From contig CAZQBY010000005.1 of the NCBI GenBank assembly GCA_964592405.1, positions 24,703 to 88,702 on the forward strand: DNA of 64,000 nucleotides, given 5' to 3'. The notes beneath the pieces are model-generated. The model saw only the letters and a list, made by a program, of their open reading frames with translations, did no database searches and was not told the origin of the DNA. This document shows positions 8,458 through 17,876 of the stretch, one piece after another (positions within the stretch are counted from its first letter, which is position 1; the number at the start of each line of letters is the position of its first letter). The translations under genes and the position numbers were made by a program. The DNA is from CAZQBY01 sp964592405 [NCBI: uncultured archaeon] (GTDB lineage Archaea; Altiarchaeota; Altiarchaeia; JAFGQM01).

Positions 8458-9807
8458 ATGGTTCTTGACAAGCTCTCCTCAGGCCTGCAGAGGGTCCTAG
8501 AGCGTATTAGGGGGTCTGGTGTAGTCGACAGGACCACAGTCAGGGAGATAGTCAAGGAAATACAGAAGACGCTCATCTCAGCAGACGTCAAGATAGAGCA
8601 AGTCTTTGAAATATCAAGAATCATTGAGGAAAAAGCTCTAAAAGAGCGCCTGCCCGCCGGCATCCCACGAAAGGAACACCTTATAAAAGTGGTTTATGAG
8701 GAGATATCCAGACTAATGGGGGGCGAGGAAGCAAGATTCGAGCTGGACCCCAAAAAGCAAAACAGGATAATACTTGTGGGGGTTCAGGGTTCCGGAAAGA
8801 CAACACAGGCTGCCAAACTAGCAAAATATCTAATGAAAAAGGGATTTAAACCAGCCCTGATATGCGCAGACAAATTCCGTCCCGGTGCATTGGAGCAACT
8901 ACAGCAGCTCGGCAGGGAGATTAATGTTCCAGTTTACGGGGAGCAGGATGAGAAGAAGCCTTGGAACATTGCCAAGAGAGGGCTGGAGTACTTCAAAGAT
9001 AAAAACGTTGTTATAATAGATTCAGAGGGGCGACATTCGCTGGATAGAGATCTTATGGATGAGATAGAACACCTGCATAAGGAGGTCAAACCTGATTACA
9101 CATTACTGGTCCTGGATTCCACAATAGGCCAGCAGGCAGAGGTCCAAGCGCGCGCATTTAAGGAGCGCGCAGGCGTAAATGGCATCATACTCACAAAATT
9201 GGATGGTTCGGCCAAGGGTGGTGGCGGCATATCGGCATGTGCTGCAACAGGAGCTCCTGTTTTTTTCATAGGAGTTGGTGAGCGCATAGATGATTTGGAG
9301 CGGTTTGACCCAAAGGCATTTGTTGGCCGTCTGATGGGGTTTGGCGACATTAAGGGGTTGCTGCAGAAGTTTGAAGAGCACGTAGAAGAAGAGGAGCTCG
9401 AAGATATAGCAAAGCGGATGATGGCCGGCAAGTTCACCCTCCTAGATGTTTATCACCAACTGGAGCACGTCAAGAAACTTGGGCCTCTGAACAAGGTGGC
9501 CGAGATGCTCCCCGGGTTTGGTAAAATAAGTGGCACCAAACTCCTCCCAAAGGAGGTACTCAATGTGCAGGAGGAAAAACTCAAAAGATTCAGACCAATC
9601 CTACAGTCAATGACCTACCATGAACTCGAAAACCCAAAACTAAACCGTTCACGCGTTGAGAGAATAGCTGCCGGCTCTGGGACAGAACCCGAAGATGTGC
9701 GCGCACTTATACAACAATACAACCAAATGCGTGCGGGCTTCAAAAGACTCCGCAAGGACAGACGGTTTGCCAAAATGTTTAAATCAATGGCAGGCGAGGC
9801 GGCGTGA
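8458..9807 (+). CDS. srp54: Signal recognition particle GTPase SRP54 (Ffh)
   Basis: Binds SRP RNA and signal sequences and targets ribosomes to the Sec translocon. N domain about 1-95; G domain with P-loop GVQGSGKTT (108-116), the DKFRPGALEQL element (about 138-148), G4 TKLDG (246-250) and GGGG-containing closing loop; methionine-bearing M domain from about 310. Two G motifs deviate from the usual form: DTYRPAA is DKFRPGA, and the G3 DTAGR is DSEGR (188-192). AATTTTATAAC at about 8422-8432 is a TATA candidate roughly 30 nt before the ATG. Its RNA partner is encoded at about 16634. Confidence 0.95.
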   Translation: MVLDKLSSGLQRVLERIRGSGVVDRTTVREIVKEIQKTLISADVKIEQVFEISRIIEEKALKERLPAGIPRKEHLIKVVYEEISRLMGGEEARFELDPKKQNRIILVGVQGSGKTTQAAKLAKYLMKKGFKPALICADKFRPGALEQLQQLGREINVPVYGEQDEKKPWNIAKRGLEYFKDKNVVIIDSEGRHSLDRDLMDEIEHLHKEVKPDYTLLVLDSTIGQQAEVQARAFKERAGVNGIILTKLDGSAKGGGGISACAATGAPVFFIGVGERIDDLERFDPKAFVGRLMGFGDIKGLLQKFEEHVEEEELEDIAKRMMAGKFTLLDVYHQLEHVKKLGPLNKVAEMLPGFGKISGTKLLPKEVLNVQEEKLKRFRPILQSMTYHELENPKLNRSRVERIAAGSGTEPEDVRALIQQYNQMRAGFKRLRKDRRFAKMFKSMAGEAA

Positions 9808-9826
9808 ACTCCCCAAACAACCCCAC

Positions 9827-9853
9827 TTTTTTCTTTTTAAGCCTTTTTCTTCT
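9827..9853 (+). terminator. T-rich terminator after srp54
   Basis: Runs of T6, T5 and T5 separated by one to several bases follow the srp54 stop by about 20 nt with no strong hairpin. This is the usual form of archaeal intrinsic termination. Confidence 0.5.
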
Positions 9854-9939
9854 AATTATCCAGGTGGTAAAACCAACTAGCAGACCTGAATTTTGGTCTT
9901 GAAAAGCGGCGCTTTTCCATGTTCAAAATTTAGGCTTGA

Positions 9940-11859
<1,920 letters not shown>

Positions 11860-11866
11860 GGAAGAC

Positions 11867-14734
11867 ATGATGGATGATGCTGATGGGAAAGACCAACAAC
11901 AGAAAGACCAGCAACAGGAGGCCGGCACTCCAAACGACCCAACAGTCGGCAGTATCGGAAGGCAGATAATCCCTCAAAATATTGAGGATGAGATGAAGGA
12001 GTCATATATAGATTACTCCATGTCAGTCATAATAGGGCGCGCCCTGCCGGATGTCCGCGACGGACTAAAACCAGTTCACCGTAGGATACTCTATGCCATG
12101 AATGAACTTGGTCTACAGCACAATAAACCATATACCAAATCCGCCACTGTTGTTGGTGAGGTTCTTGGAAAATACCATCCCCACGGAGATACTGCAGTCT
12201 ATGATACTCTAGTCCGCATGGCGCAGGACTTCTCACTGCGCTACCCACTCGTTGATGGTCAGGGTAACTTTGGTTCAATAGACGGGGATCCCGCAGCTGC
12301 TTACAGATATACTGAAGTGAGGATGTCCAAGATAGCCGGCGAGATGCTTGCCGACATTGAGAAGAACACCGTCGATATGGTATCAAACTACAACGAGACA
12401 CGGCAGGAGCCCACAGTACTCCCCTCCAGATTTCCAAACCTCCTAGTCAACGGATCATCCGGCATAGCCGTCGGCATGGCTACGAACATGCCCCCCCACA
12501 ACCTATCCGAAGTCATTGACGGAATAACCGCTACCATAGATAATCCCCAAATAACGATTCAGGAGCTCATGCAGTATATCAAGGGCCCGGATTTCCCAAC
12601 AGGAGCCACCATTTGTGGTCAGGGCGGCATAGTCCAGGCCTATACAACTGGCAGGGGTAGTATCAGGATAAGGGCAAAGGCAGAAATAATAAAAAACAAA
12701 AACAGGGAGTCGATAATCGTCACGGAAATACCCTACCAGATAAACAAGGCCAACCTGATAGGCTCCATAGCCGAGCTGGTTAAGGATAAGAAGATAGATG
12801 GCATCTCGGATATAAGGGACGAATCTGATAGAGAAGGTATGCGCATAGTCATTGAGATAAAACAAGGGGCGCAGGCCGATATTGTCCTGAATCAGCTCTA
12901 CAAACATACGGCCATGGAGGCCACTTTTGGTGTCATAAATCTTGCTCTTGTAGACAACAAACCCGTAGTTCTCACTCTCAAGGGGCTCATAACCAATTTC
13001 ATAAAACATCGCAAAAACGTCATAACACGAAGATGCCAGTTCGAACTCAAAAAATCTGAGGACCGCATCCATATTCTTGAGGGCTTCAGAATAGCTCTCA
13101 ACAACATAGATGGTGTGGTCAAGCTCATCAGGGGTTCAGAGAACATAGAATCGGCCCGCACAAGTCTTGTCAGCAGTTTTGGGCTTTCGGATAAACAGGC
13201 CAAAGCCATACTGGAAATGCGCCTCCAGAAGCTGACCGGTCTGGAGCGTGAGAAAATAGAGCAGGAATATGGGGAACTTCTCAAATACATAAAGTGGTTA
13301 AAGGAGGTCTTGGCTGATGAGGGGCGGATTCTCCAGATAATCAAAGATGAACTTGCTGAAATAAAGAATACCTATGGAGATGAGAGAAGAACTGAAATAG
13401 GTGAGGCAGTTGATGATATTGATATTGAAGATCTGATACCTGAGGAGCGCATGGTTGTTTCCATAACCAACCAAGGATATATCAAGAGACTGCCCCTGAC
13501 CACATACCGTGCACAGAGAAGAGGGGGCAGGGGAGTCATAGGGATGGATACAAAGGAAGGAGATTTTGTCGAACAGCTTTTTATAGCCTCAACCCATGAC
13601 TACATGCTTTTTTTCACCAACAGGGGACGGGTTTACTGGCTCAAGGTCTATCAGCTTCCAATTGCAGGGCGGTATTCCCGCGGCTCAGCGATAGTAAACC
13701 TCCTCCAACTGGAAAAGGATGAAAAGGTGGAGGCCGCTATCAGAATAAATGAGTTCAAAAAAGGTTATTATCTGGTAATGATAACCAAGGAAGGCCTGAT
13801 AAAAAAGACAGAGCTGGAGGCTTACAGCCGTCCGAGGAAGGGGGGAATAATAGGGATAAGACTCAGGGAGAATGATGAGCTGGTAAGTGTTCTCCTGACT
13901 AAAGGAGATGACGAGATACTGGTCTCAACCAGAAACGGAAAGGTAATAAGGTTTAGTGAAACTGATGTGCGCGCAGTGGGGAGAAACTCTATGGGAGTCA
14001 GAGCCATAAAACTGAAGAACGAAGACAAGGTGGTCAGTGCGGTGGTCATAGATGTGGAATCGTCCCTTCTCACAATCACAGAGAACGGATATGGCAAGCG
14101 GACGCCGTTCAACAAATACTCCCTTCAAAAACGCGCCGGCCAAGGAGTTATAGATATCAAAACAACTGAGAGAAACGGGGGCGTGGTTGGATCCATAACA
14201 GTCCGAGAGGATGATGAAATAATGTCCATAACGTCAAAAGGGATTATAATAAGAACCCCAGTCTCTGACATATCCCAAATCGGCAGGAATACCCAGGGGG
14301 TCCGGATAATGAAGCTTGAAGAAGGCAACAAGGTAGTATCCATTGCGCGCATAGTAGGTGAAAAAGAGGAGGAAGAGATAGAGGGCGAAGTGGAAACCAT
14401 GGCAAAAGGTGCAGAAGCAGAAGAAGAGCCTCTAGCCGAAATCGAGAGGATCTCAGAAGAAAGACCTGCGCCCAAAGCCGAAGAGACAGACGAAGAAACA
14501 AATAAAACAACTATAGAGAGGGCCCTAGAGGAGATCGAGCCGGAGAGAAAGGAGCATACAGAAAAACCTGAAGAGCCTGTGCCAAAGGCGGATAAAACCA
14601 TCTTCCCGAGAGAAGAGATTGATGAACCAAAATCAGGCAGGGAGGTCCCGGATTATCTACTACGCTATATCAAAGCAAATCCAAAATCACCAAAAGCAAT
14701 CAAGGTTGCGCGCGAATATGGTATAGAACTGTAA
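11867..14734 (+). CDS. gyrA: DNA gyrase subunit A with long acidic C-terminal tail
   Basis: Breakage-reunion subunit. After a glutamine-rich N-terminus (about 1-25) come the winged-helix/tower domain with catalytic tyrosine 148 (in AAAYRYTE), a coiled coil, and the C-terminal beta-pinwheel. The GyrA box QRRGGRG (around residue 545) identifies it as gyrase rather than topoisomerase IV. At 955 aa it is about 100 residues longer than usual: beyond the pinwheel is a very acidic Glu/Pro-rich region of about 100 residues, then a basic final segment ([20 protein letters not shown]). Start ATG 11867 follows TGAGGAAG at Shine-Dalgarno distance. The tRNA-Ile begins one base after the stop on the other strand. 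Confidence 0.96.
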   Translation: MMDDADGKDQQQKDQQQEAGTPNDPTVGSIGRQIIPQNIEDEMKESYIDYSMSVIIGRALPDVRDGLKPVHRRILYAMNELGLQHNKPYTKSATVVGEVLGKYHPHGDTAVYDTLVRMAQDFSLRYPLVDGQGNFGSIDGDPAAAYRYTEVRMSKIAGEMLADIEKNTVDMVSNYNETRQEPTVLPSRFPNLLVNGSSGIAVGMATNMPPHNLSEVIDGITATIDNPQITIQELMQYIKGPDFPTGATICGQGGIVQAYTTGRGSIRIRAKAEIIKNKNRESIIVTEIPYQINKANLIGSIAELVKDKKIDGISDIRDESDREGMRIVIEIKQGAQADIVLNQLYKHTAMEATFGVINLALVDNKPVVLTLKGLITNFIKHRKNVITRRCQFELKKSEDRIHILEGFRIALNNIDGVVKLIRGSENIESARTSLVSSFGLSDKQAKAILEMRLQKLTGLEREKIEQEYGELLKYIKWLKEVLADEGRILQIIKDELAEIKNTYGDERRTEIGEAVDDIDIEDLIPEERMVVSITNQGYIKRLPLTTYRAQRRGGRGVIGMDTKEGDFVEQLFIASTHDYMLFFTNRGRVYWLKVYQLPIAGRYSRGSAIVNLLQLEKDEKVEAAIRINEFKKGYYLVMITKEGLIKKTELEAYSRPRKGGIIGIRLRENDELVSVLLTKGDDEILVSTRNGKVIRFSETDVRAVGRNSMGVRAIKLKNEDKVVSAVVIDVESSLLTITENGYGKRTPFNKYSLQKRAGQGVIDIKTTERNGGVVGSITVREDDEIMSITSKGIIIRTPVSDISQIGRNTQGVRIMKLEEGNKVVSIARIVGEKEEEEIEGEVETMAKGAEAEEEPLAEIERISEERPAPKAEETDEETNKTTIERALEEIEPERKEHTEKPEEPVPKADKTIFPREEIDEPKSGREVPDYLLRYIKANPKSPKAIKVAREYGIEL

Positions 14735-14809
14735 TGGGCCTGGCCAGATTTGAACTGGCGACCTCTCGATTATCAGTCGAGCGCTATAACCAGGCTAAGC
14801 CACAGGCCC
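14735..14809 (-). tRNA. tRNA-Ile (GAU)
   Basis: Read on the minus strand: acceptor GGGCCTG/CAGGCCC with discriminator A, anticodon stem CTCGA/TCGAG enclosing loop CTGATAA (anticodon GAT), and T arm GCCAG-TTCAAAT-CTGGC. No CCA is encoded and there is no intron. The gene is convergent with gyrA and separated from its stop codon by no spare base. Confidence 0.95.
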
Positions 14810-14916
14810 GTGCCTCTATTTTGAAGATAAGTACTCAAAAAGTTTTCGGCCCCCGGGCTACATCAGCCACCCCAATACATAAATGAGCTGATAATATCAA
14901 TAATTAACACATAAAT

Positions 14917-15663
14917 TCAGAGCGAAAGCAGATTTCGGAGCCTCAAGAACCTCGGCGGCCTATAGTCCGCCCCAACCAGGTTGGCTGCCAGCTGCTTGTA
15001 GCTAACGGCCGCTTTGGAGTAGGGGGAGTGAAATACTAGGGGTGTCCGTTCGAATATCGACCTCTTTATTCCTTTGTCCTCTGGTATCCGGGCAAGCACA
15101 GGCGCCTCACAGAGAGCCTCAATTTCGTGCACAAGAATCTCTGCCGCATCATTCTCTACCCTGTTTACTATAACCCCAAGATTGTCCTTTCCCATGTTCC
15201 TGGAGATCTCAAGTATCTTGATGGCATCCGTTACCGAGGGGACATCCGGATTTGTTATAACCAAGATGTCATCGCACGCCTCCATAATATGGTATATATC
15301 CTTACTAAATCCAGGGGGCGCATCTACTATCACCAATCCCTCCAGACCATCCCTGATAACATCCTTGAAACCAGACATATCCACTATACTCTGCTCTAGA
15401 GAAAGGGATGCAGGGATTATCTTCATGCCGCGCAGCACCACCTTAACTGCTTTGTATATATGTGTCCTCTTTTTTAGGACATCCTGAAGAGATGAGCTTG
15501 CATCCGGGAGACCGAGATGTACTGTCAGATTGGCGGAACTAATATCTGCATCTACCAGTATGGACTCATGACCAAATTCATGGAGGGCTGCAGATAGGTT
15601 AATGGCCGTGACAGTCTTTCCGACCCCCCCTTTGCCGGAGAGAACACCAATTACTCGTTGCAT
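14917..15663 (-). CDS. MinD/ParA-family ATPase
   Basis: Deviant Walker A P-loop ATPase, KGGVGKT at 11-17, with switch I DADISSANL, switch II VIVDAPPGF and the C-terminal region SPYSKAAVSYKQLAANLVG. MinD proteins cycle on the membrane or position cell-surface and chemotaxis machines. Archaeal homologues include MinD4, which affects archaellum and chemosensory array placement, so a division role cannot be assumed. The C-terminus (RPPRFLRLRNLLSL) is basic and amphipathic, consistent with a membrane-targeting helix. There is no MinC or MinE nearby. Confidence 0.9.
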   Translation of the reverse strand: MQRVIGVLSGKGGVGKTVTAINLSAALHEFGHESILVDADISSANLTVHLGLPDASSSLQDVLKKRTHIYKAVKVVLRGMKIIPASLSLEQSIVDMSGFKDVIRDGLEGLVIVDAPPGFSKDIYHIMEACDDILVITNPDVPSVTDAIKILEISRNMGKDNLGVIVNRVENDAAEILVHEIEALCEAPVLARIPEDKGIKRSIFERTPLVFHSPYSKAAVSYKQLAANLVGADYRPPRFLRLRNLLSL

Positions 15664-15786
15664 TATAGTGATTTACACCAAAGAACTCCACTATACTATC
15701 AGGAAGCCCAATAAAAATCAGGAGCATCCATTTTAATATCTGCAACAACAATATATCGCTACAGGTTATTTAATAGGGGTGCAGAT

Positions 15787-16209
15787 ATGGACAAAATTGT
15801 TGCGGTTGCCTCTATACTCGCTATAGTCGCCATACTCTCAGTGACCTTGATTCTAAATCCTTTTGCCCCCCCTTCACCCCTTCAGGAGGGGGCTGTCGAG
15901 GAGAGTGATGGCACTGGCGGAGTTGTGGGGACGGCTCCTGAACCAGAATCGGAAGGTGATGAAGCGACCCACCCAGAGATAAATATCAATCAGGCAACAA
16001 TAGAGTCCATAATAACCCCCAAAGTAAGTGGAAACTGCACCCTCTACAAACACGTAGTGAAGAACAAATGGGAGTGTTTTGGAACTGCTGGCAACTTCAG
16101 CAAAATAGCCACAAACGAATACCGGCCAGCAGAATCAGACACCTACTTTTGCAGGCCTACCGAGTATGGGTGCAAGCTTTACCAGAGGGTGGACTTCCAA
16201 CTGGGATAA
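15787..16209 (+). CDS. Small membrane-anchored extracellular protein (unknown)
   Basis: A 140-residue protein I do not recognise. One N-terminal hydrophobic segment (about 4-26, IVAVASILAIVAILSVTLIL) is followed by a Pro/Glu/Gly-rich linker (27-62) and a compact domain with four cysteines (GNCTLYKH, WECFG, YFCRP, YGCKLY) that could form two disulphides outside the cell. The start at 15787 is preceded by GGGGTG at Shine-Dalgarno distance and a TTATTTAATA TATA-like element at about 15767. The Cys-rich extracellular domain recalls the larger surface protein at 17877. Confidence 0.75.
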   Translation: MDKIVAVASILAIVAILSVTLILNPFAPPSPLQEGAVEESDGTGGVVGTAPEPESEGDEATHPEININQATIESIITPKVSGNCTLYKHVVKNKWECFGTAGNFSKIATNEYRPAESDTYFCRPTEYGCKLYQRVDFQLG

Positions 16210-16330
16210 TGTGCGCGCACACAATAATCCAGGCAACTCGGATGTGAGGGCTCTGGGAGATATTGTTTTGCTGACGTGCTGTATGATTATCCTTTGGTGA
16301 GGCCGGCCGCCAGAGGCGATCCTCATAAAA
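16210..16330. other. Intergenic stretch with a perfect palindrome
   Basis: This 120-nt gap opens with the palindrome TGTGCGCGCACA directly after the preceding stop codon. I see no gene in the rest of it. Confidence 0.4.
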
Positions 16331-16404
16331 AGCCCCCGGAGGGATTTGAACCCTCGACTTGCTGATTACAAGTCAGCCGCTCTGCCAGACTGAGCTACGG
16401 AGGC
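16331..16404 (-). tRNA. tRNA-Thr (UGU)
   Basis: Minus strand: acceptor GCCTCCG pairs with CGGGGGC through one G-U pair; discriminator U, as is usual for archaeal tRNA-Thr. Anticodon stem GCTGA/TCAGC encloses CTTGTAA (anticodon TGT), and the T arm is GAGGG-TTCAAAT-CCCTC. No intron and no encoded CCA. Confidence 0.95.
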
Positions 16405-16460
16405 AAGCACCCCCACATATGATTTCTCCCACAAGCGCTGCATCTGCCCAAGGATAGGAA

Positions 16461-16536
16461 TAGCGGGGGTGGGATTTGAACCACACGACCTTCGGGTTAT
16501 GAGCCCGACGAGCACTCCTGGCTGCTCAACCCCGCT
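16461..16536 (-). tRNA. Initiator tRNA-Met (CAU), irregular T stem
   Basis: Minus strand: acceptor AGCGGGG/CCCCGCT with discriminator A gives the A1-U72 pair of archaeal initiators. The anticodon stem TCGGG/CCCGA carries the three consecutive G-C pairs next to the loop CTCATAA that distinguish initiator from elongator tRNA. The T arm is irregular: GTGTGG faces CCCAC, so one U (plus-strand position 16483) must bulge for the stem to close. This could be real or a single-base sequencing insertion. A TATA-like CGAATATACC lies upstream on the minus strand. Confidence 0.9.
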
Positions 16537-16633
16537 ATTAGAATAGTTAGGGGGGTATATTCGAAGTATGGACCATAAAAAATCAAGATGGTTGCGATTC
16601 CAAACCTTTTTTTCTAAAAACCTCAATATTATC

Positions 16634-16898
16634 AGCGGGCTAGGCCGGGGAGCTAGGGGTTCCCTCTTTCCCAAAATCCCCTTCAGGGAGCCGAATCCGA
16701 GGGGCGATTCGGTCTGGGTGGAGATGGATGGTTTTCCTCTGTGTCGATCCCTCGTCCCTTGGGGGCACATGTGATCCGAATCTGGTCAGGCCCTGACGGG
16801 AGCAGCCATAAGGATTATGTGTGTCGTCTAAGGAATCGCGAGGGGGAGCATGTAAACCACTCCTATCCATTTGGACCGTCTCCACCCGAGGGCCCGCT
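16634..16898 (+). ncRNA. SRP (7S) RNA
   Basis: Archaeal signal recognition particle RNA. The invariant helix 8 is clear: GGTCAGG (16784-16790), stem CCC/GGG closing the tetraloop TGAC (16794-16797), then AGCAGCC (16801-16807), which together form the SRP54 binding site. The termini pair: AGCGGGC (16634-16640) with GCCCGCT (16892-16898), giving helix 1 of the archaeal type. The 5' portion rich in GGGG and TTCCC fits the Alu domain. A T-rich element at about 16607-16615 is at TATA distance upstream. The boundaries are approximate, set by the terminal helix. Confidence 0.87.
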
Positions 16899-16979
16899 AC
16901 CCAATCTTTCAATATGGCTTTTCTTACCCCTTCTTCTAATTTGACACTTGGATCTAAGTGTGTTCTAGGGTCGATCTGA

Positions 16980-17206
16980 GCCGAGGTCGGCGCAAACCCT
17001 CGCGGTTTGCTCACCTCAGCGCTCATAAGCAGAAAGGAAACCTACGCCGAGGTTGGGCGAACCTTCGGTTCGCAACCCTCGGCTAATATTCAGGGAGGAC
17101 GTTCACGCCGAGGTCGGGCTCGCTTCGCTCGCGACCCTCGGCACATTTGTAGAAGAGCTACCTTTGCCGAGGTGGGTGTAAACCTCTGCGGTTTGCTCAC
17201 CTCAGC
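16980..17206 (+). repeat. Array of four hairpins bearing the tRNA-Ser acceptor sequence
   Basis: Four hairpins start at 16980, 17046, 17107 and 17166, each opening with GCCGAGGT and closing with CCTCGGC or CCTCAGC (ends at 17020, 17083, 17142 and 17206). GCCGAGG/CCTCGGC is the acceptor stem of the tRNA-Ser that begins at 17232, so the five units recur every 59-66 nt. Inside each shared outer stem is a different inner stem, for example GCGAACC-TTC-GGTTCGC in the second. The gaps between hairpins are about 23-25 nt and purine-rich. Units one and four share a 52-nt identical segment (17002-17053 and 17188-17239). Confidence 0.85.
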
Positions 17207-17231
17207 GCTCATAAGCAGAAAGGAAACCTAC

Positions 17232-17361
17232 GCCGAGGTGGCGGAATCTGGCTAACGCGCCAGATTGGAGATCTGTGGACCTCCTGTCTACCAAGAACGG
17301 GGGCCATTTCCAGACATCTGGTGCCCTTCGGGGCGTCTGGGTTCAAATCCCAGCCTCGGCG
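17232..17361 (+). tRNA. tRNA-Ser (GGA) with a canonical-position intron
   Basis: Acceptor GCCGAGG/CCTCGGC with discriminator G, anticodon stem CCAGA/TCTGG, loop TTGGAGA (anticodon GGA), long variable arm TGCCC-TTCG-GGGC, and T arm CTGGG-TTCAAAT-CCCAG. A 45-nt intron (17271-17315) interrupts the loop after position 37. Without it the anticodon stem pairs perfectly and the mature RNA is about 85 nt, normal for a type II tRNA. No CCA is encoded. The gene lies inside the hairpin array that carries copies of its acceptor stem. Confidence 0.92.
17271..17315 (+). other. Archaeal tRNA intron (37/38) in tRNA-Ser
   Basis: The boundaries follow from a bulge-helix-bulge. TTGG of the anticodon loop pairs with CCAG near the intron 3' end (one G-U pair), flanked by the three-base bulges AGA and ACA, each cut after its second base. 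The inner helix is weak (GTGG with CCAT). This is the canonical intron position recognised by the archaeal splicing endonuclease. Confidence 0.75.
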
Positions 17362-17376
17362 CTTCATTGTCTAAGC

Positions 17377-17515
17377 GACGCCTCGCGCCGAGGCGTCTGT
17401 TCACCTGCGCAACTTAGCGGCGAACAGGTGAACATCCCAGCCTCGGCGCTTCCTTCTCTAGGCAAATTAGCTGAGGGTCCCTGCAGCTTCGCTGCAGGTC
17501 TGACCTCGGCGCTTC
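17377..17515 (+). repeat. Downstream tRNA-Ser 3'-end copies and hairpins
   Basis: The tRNA 3' end plus trailer, CCTCGGCGCTTC (17354-17365), recurs at 17441-17452 and 17504-17515; the first copy extends to 19 identical bases (17347-17365 and 17434-17452). Two further acceptor-stem units result. One pairs GCCGAGG (17387) with CCTCGGC (17441) around the perfect 9-bp stem GTTCACCTG/CAGGTGAAC. The other pairs GCTGAGG (17470) with CCTCGGC (17504) around CCTGCAGC-TTC-GCTGCAGG. An additional perfect hairpin GACGCCTCG-CGC-CGAGGCGTC occupies 17377-17397. Confidence 0.8.
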
Positions 17516-17576
17516 TACTCTACTTAGCTTAAGCTTGGCGCTAAATCTATTTATCCCACAACGCGCTAACCTAACC

Positions 17577-17828
17577 ATGGAAACTGTATGGCTTGGCTAT
17601 TTTGCCGGCATCCTTACAATGGCAGCATTCGTCCCACAAGTTCTGAAGAGTGTTACAACCCGGAGTACAAAAGACCTATCGCTCCCCATGCTTGTGATAA
17701 TGGCAGCCGGTCTGTGGATGTGGCTCACATACGGACTGGCAACTGGCGATCCGGCATTGATATTCACAAATATCATTCAGGGGAGCCTTGCGACAAGTCT
17801 TGTGATACTCAAGCTTAGGTATGGATAG
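17577..17828 (+). CDS. SemiSWEET/PQ-loop transporter
   Basis: An 83-residue protein with three predicted helices and the PQ-loop signature (AAFVPQVLKSVTTRSTKDLS near residues 15-36). SemiSWEETs dimerise to form a sugar uniporter; prokaryotic members are 85-100 aa. I start at ATG 17577: the frame is open 14 codons upstream, but those residues (ALNLFIPQRANLT) are not part of the family, and 17577 directly precedes the first helix. AATCTATTTATCC (about 17545-17557) is a TATA candidate. The substrate is unknown, and no sugar metabolism genes adjoin. Confidence 0.85.
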   Translation: METVWLGYFAGILTMAAFVPQVLKSVTTRSTKDLSLPMLVIMAAGLWMWLTYGLATGDPALIFTNIIQGSLATSLVILKLRYG

Positions 17829-17876
17829 TCTGTTTTTCTTACCTTTTCCATATAATCCCCGTTCAACAAGTCCAAC

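Noticed and set aside
12503-13072. Long antisense frames within gyrA (also 12027-12437)
   Set aside because: No recognisable protein features, and gyrA conservation accounts for the sequence.
16640-17026. Frames of 128 codons on the minus strand and 67-68 codons on the plus strand across the SRP RNA
   Set aside because: They run through the helix 8 motif and terminal helix of the 7S RNA; the amino-acid sequences are not protein-like.
16980-17515. CRISPR array or integron attC cluster
   Set aside because: The regular spacing recalls CRISPR and the imperfect palindromes recall attC, but the repeated part is the tRNA acceptor stem flanking variable inner stems, spacers are partly identical, no cas or integrase gene is present, and attC core sequences are absent.
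17007-17532. Open plus-strand frames through the hairpin array (82 and 85 codons)
   Set aside because: They are created by the repeats and the tRNA gene; the translations repeat the DNA repeats and cross the tRNA.
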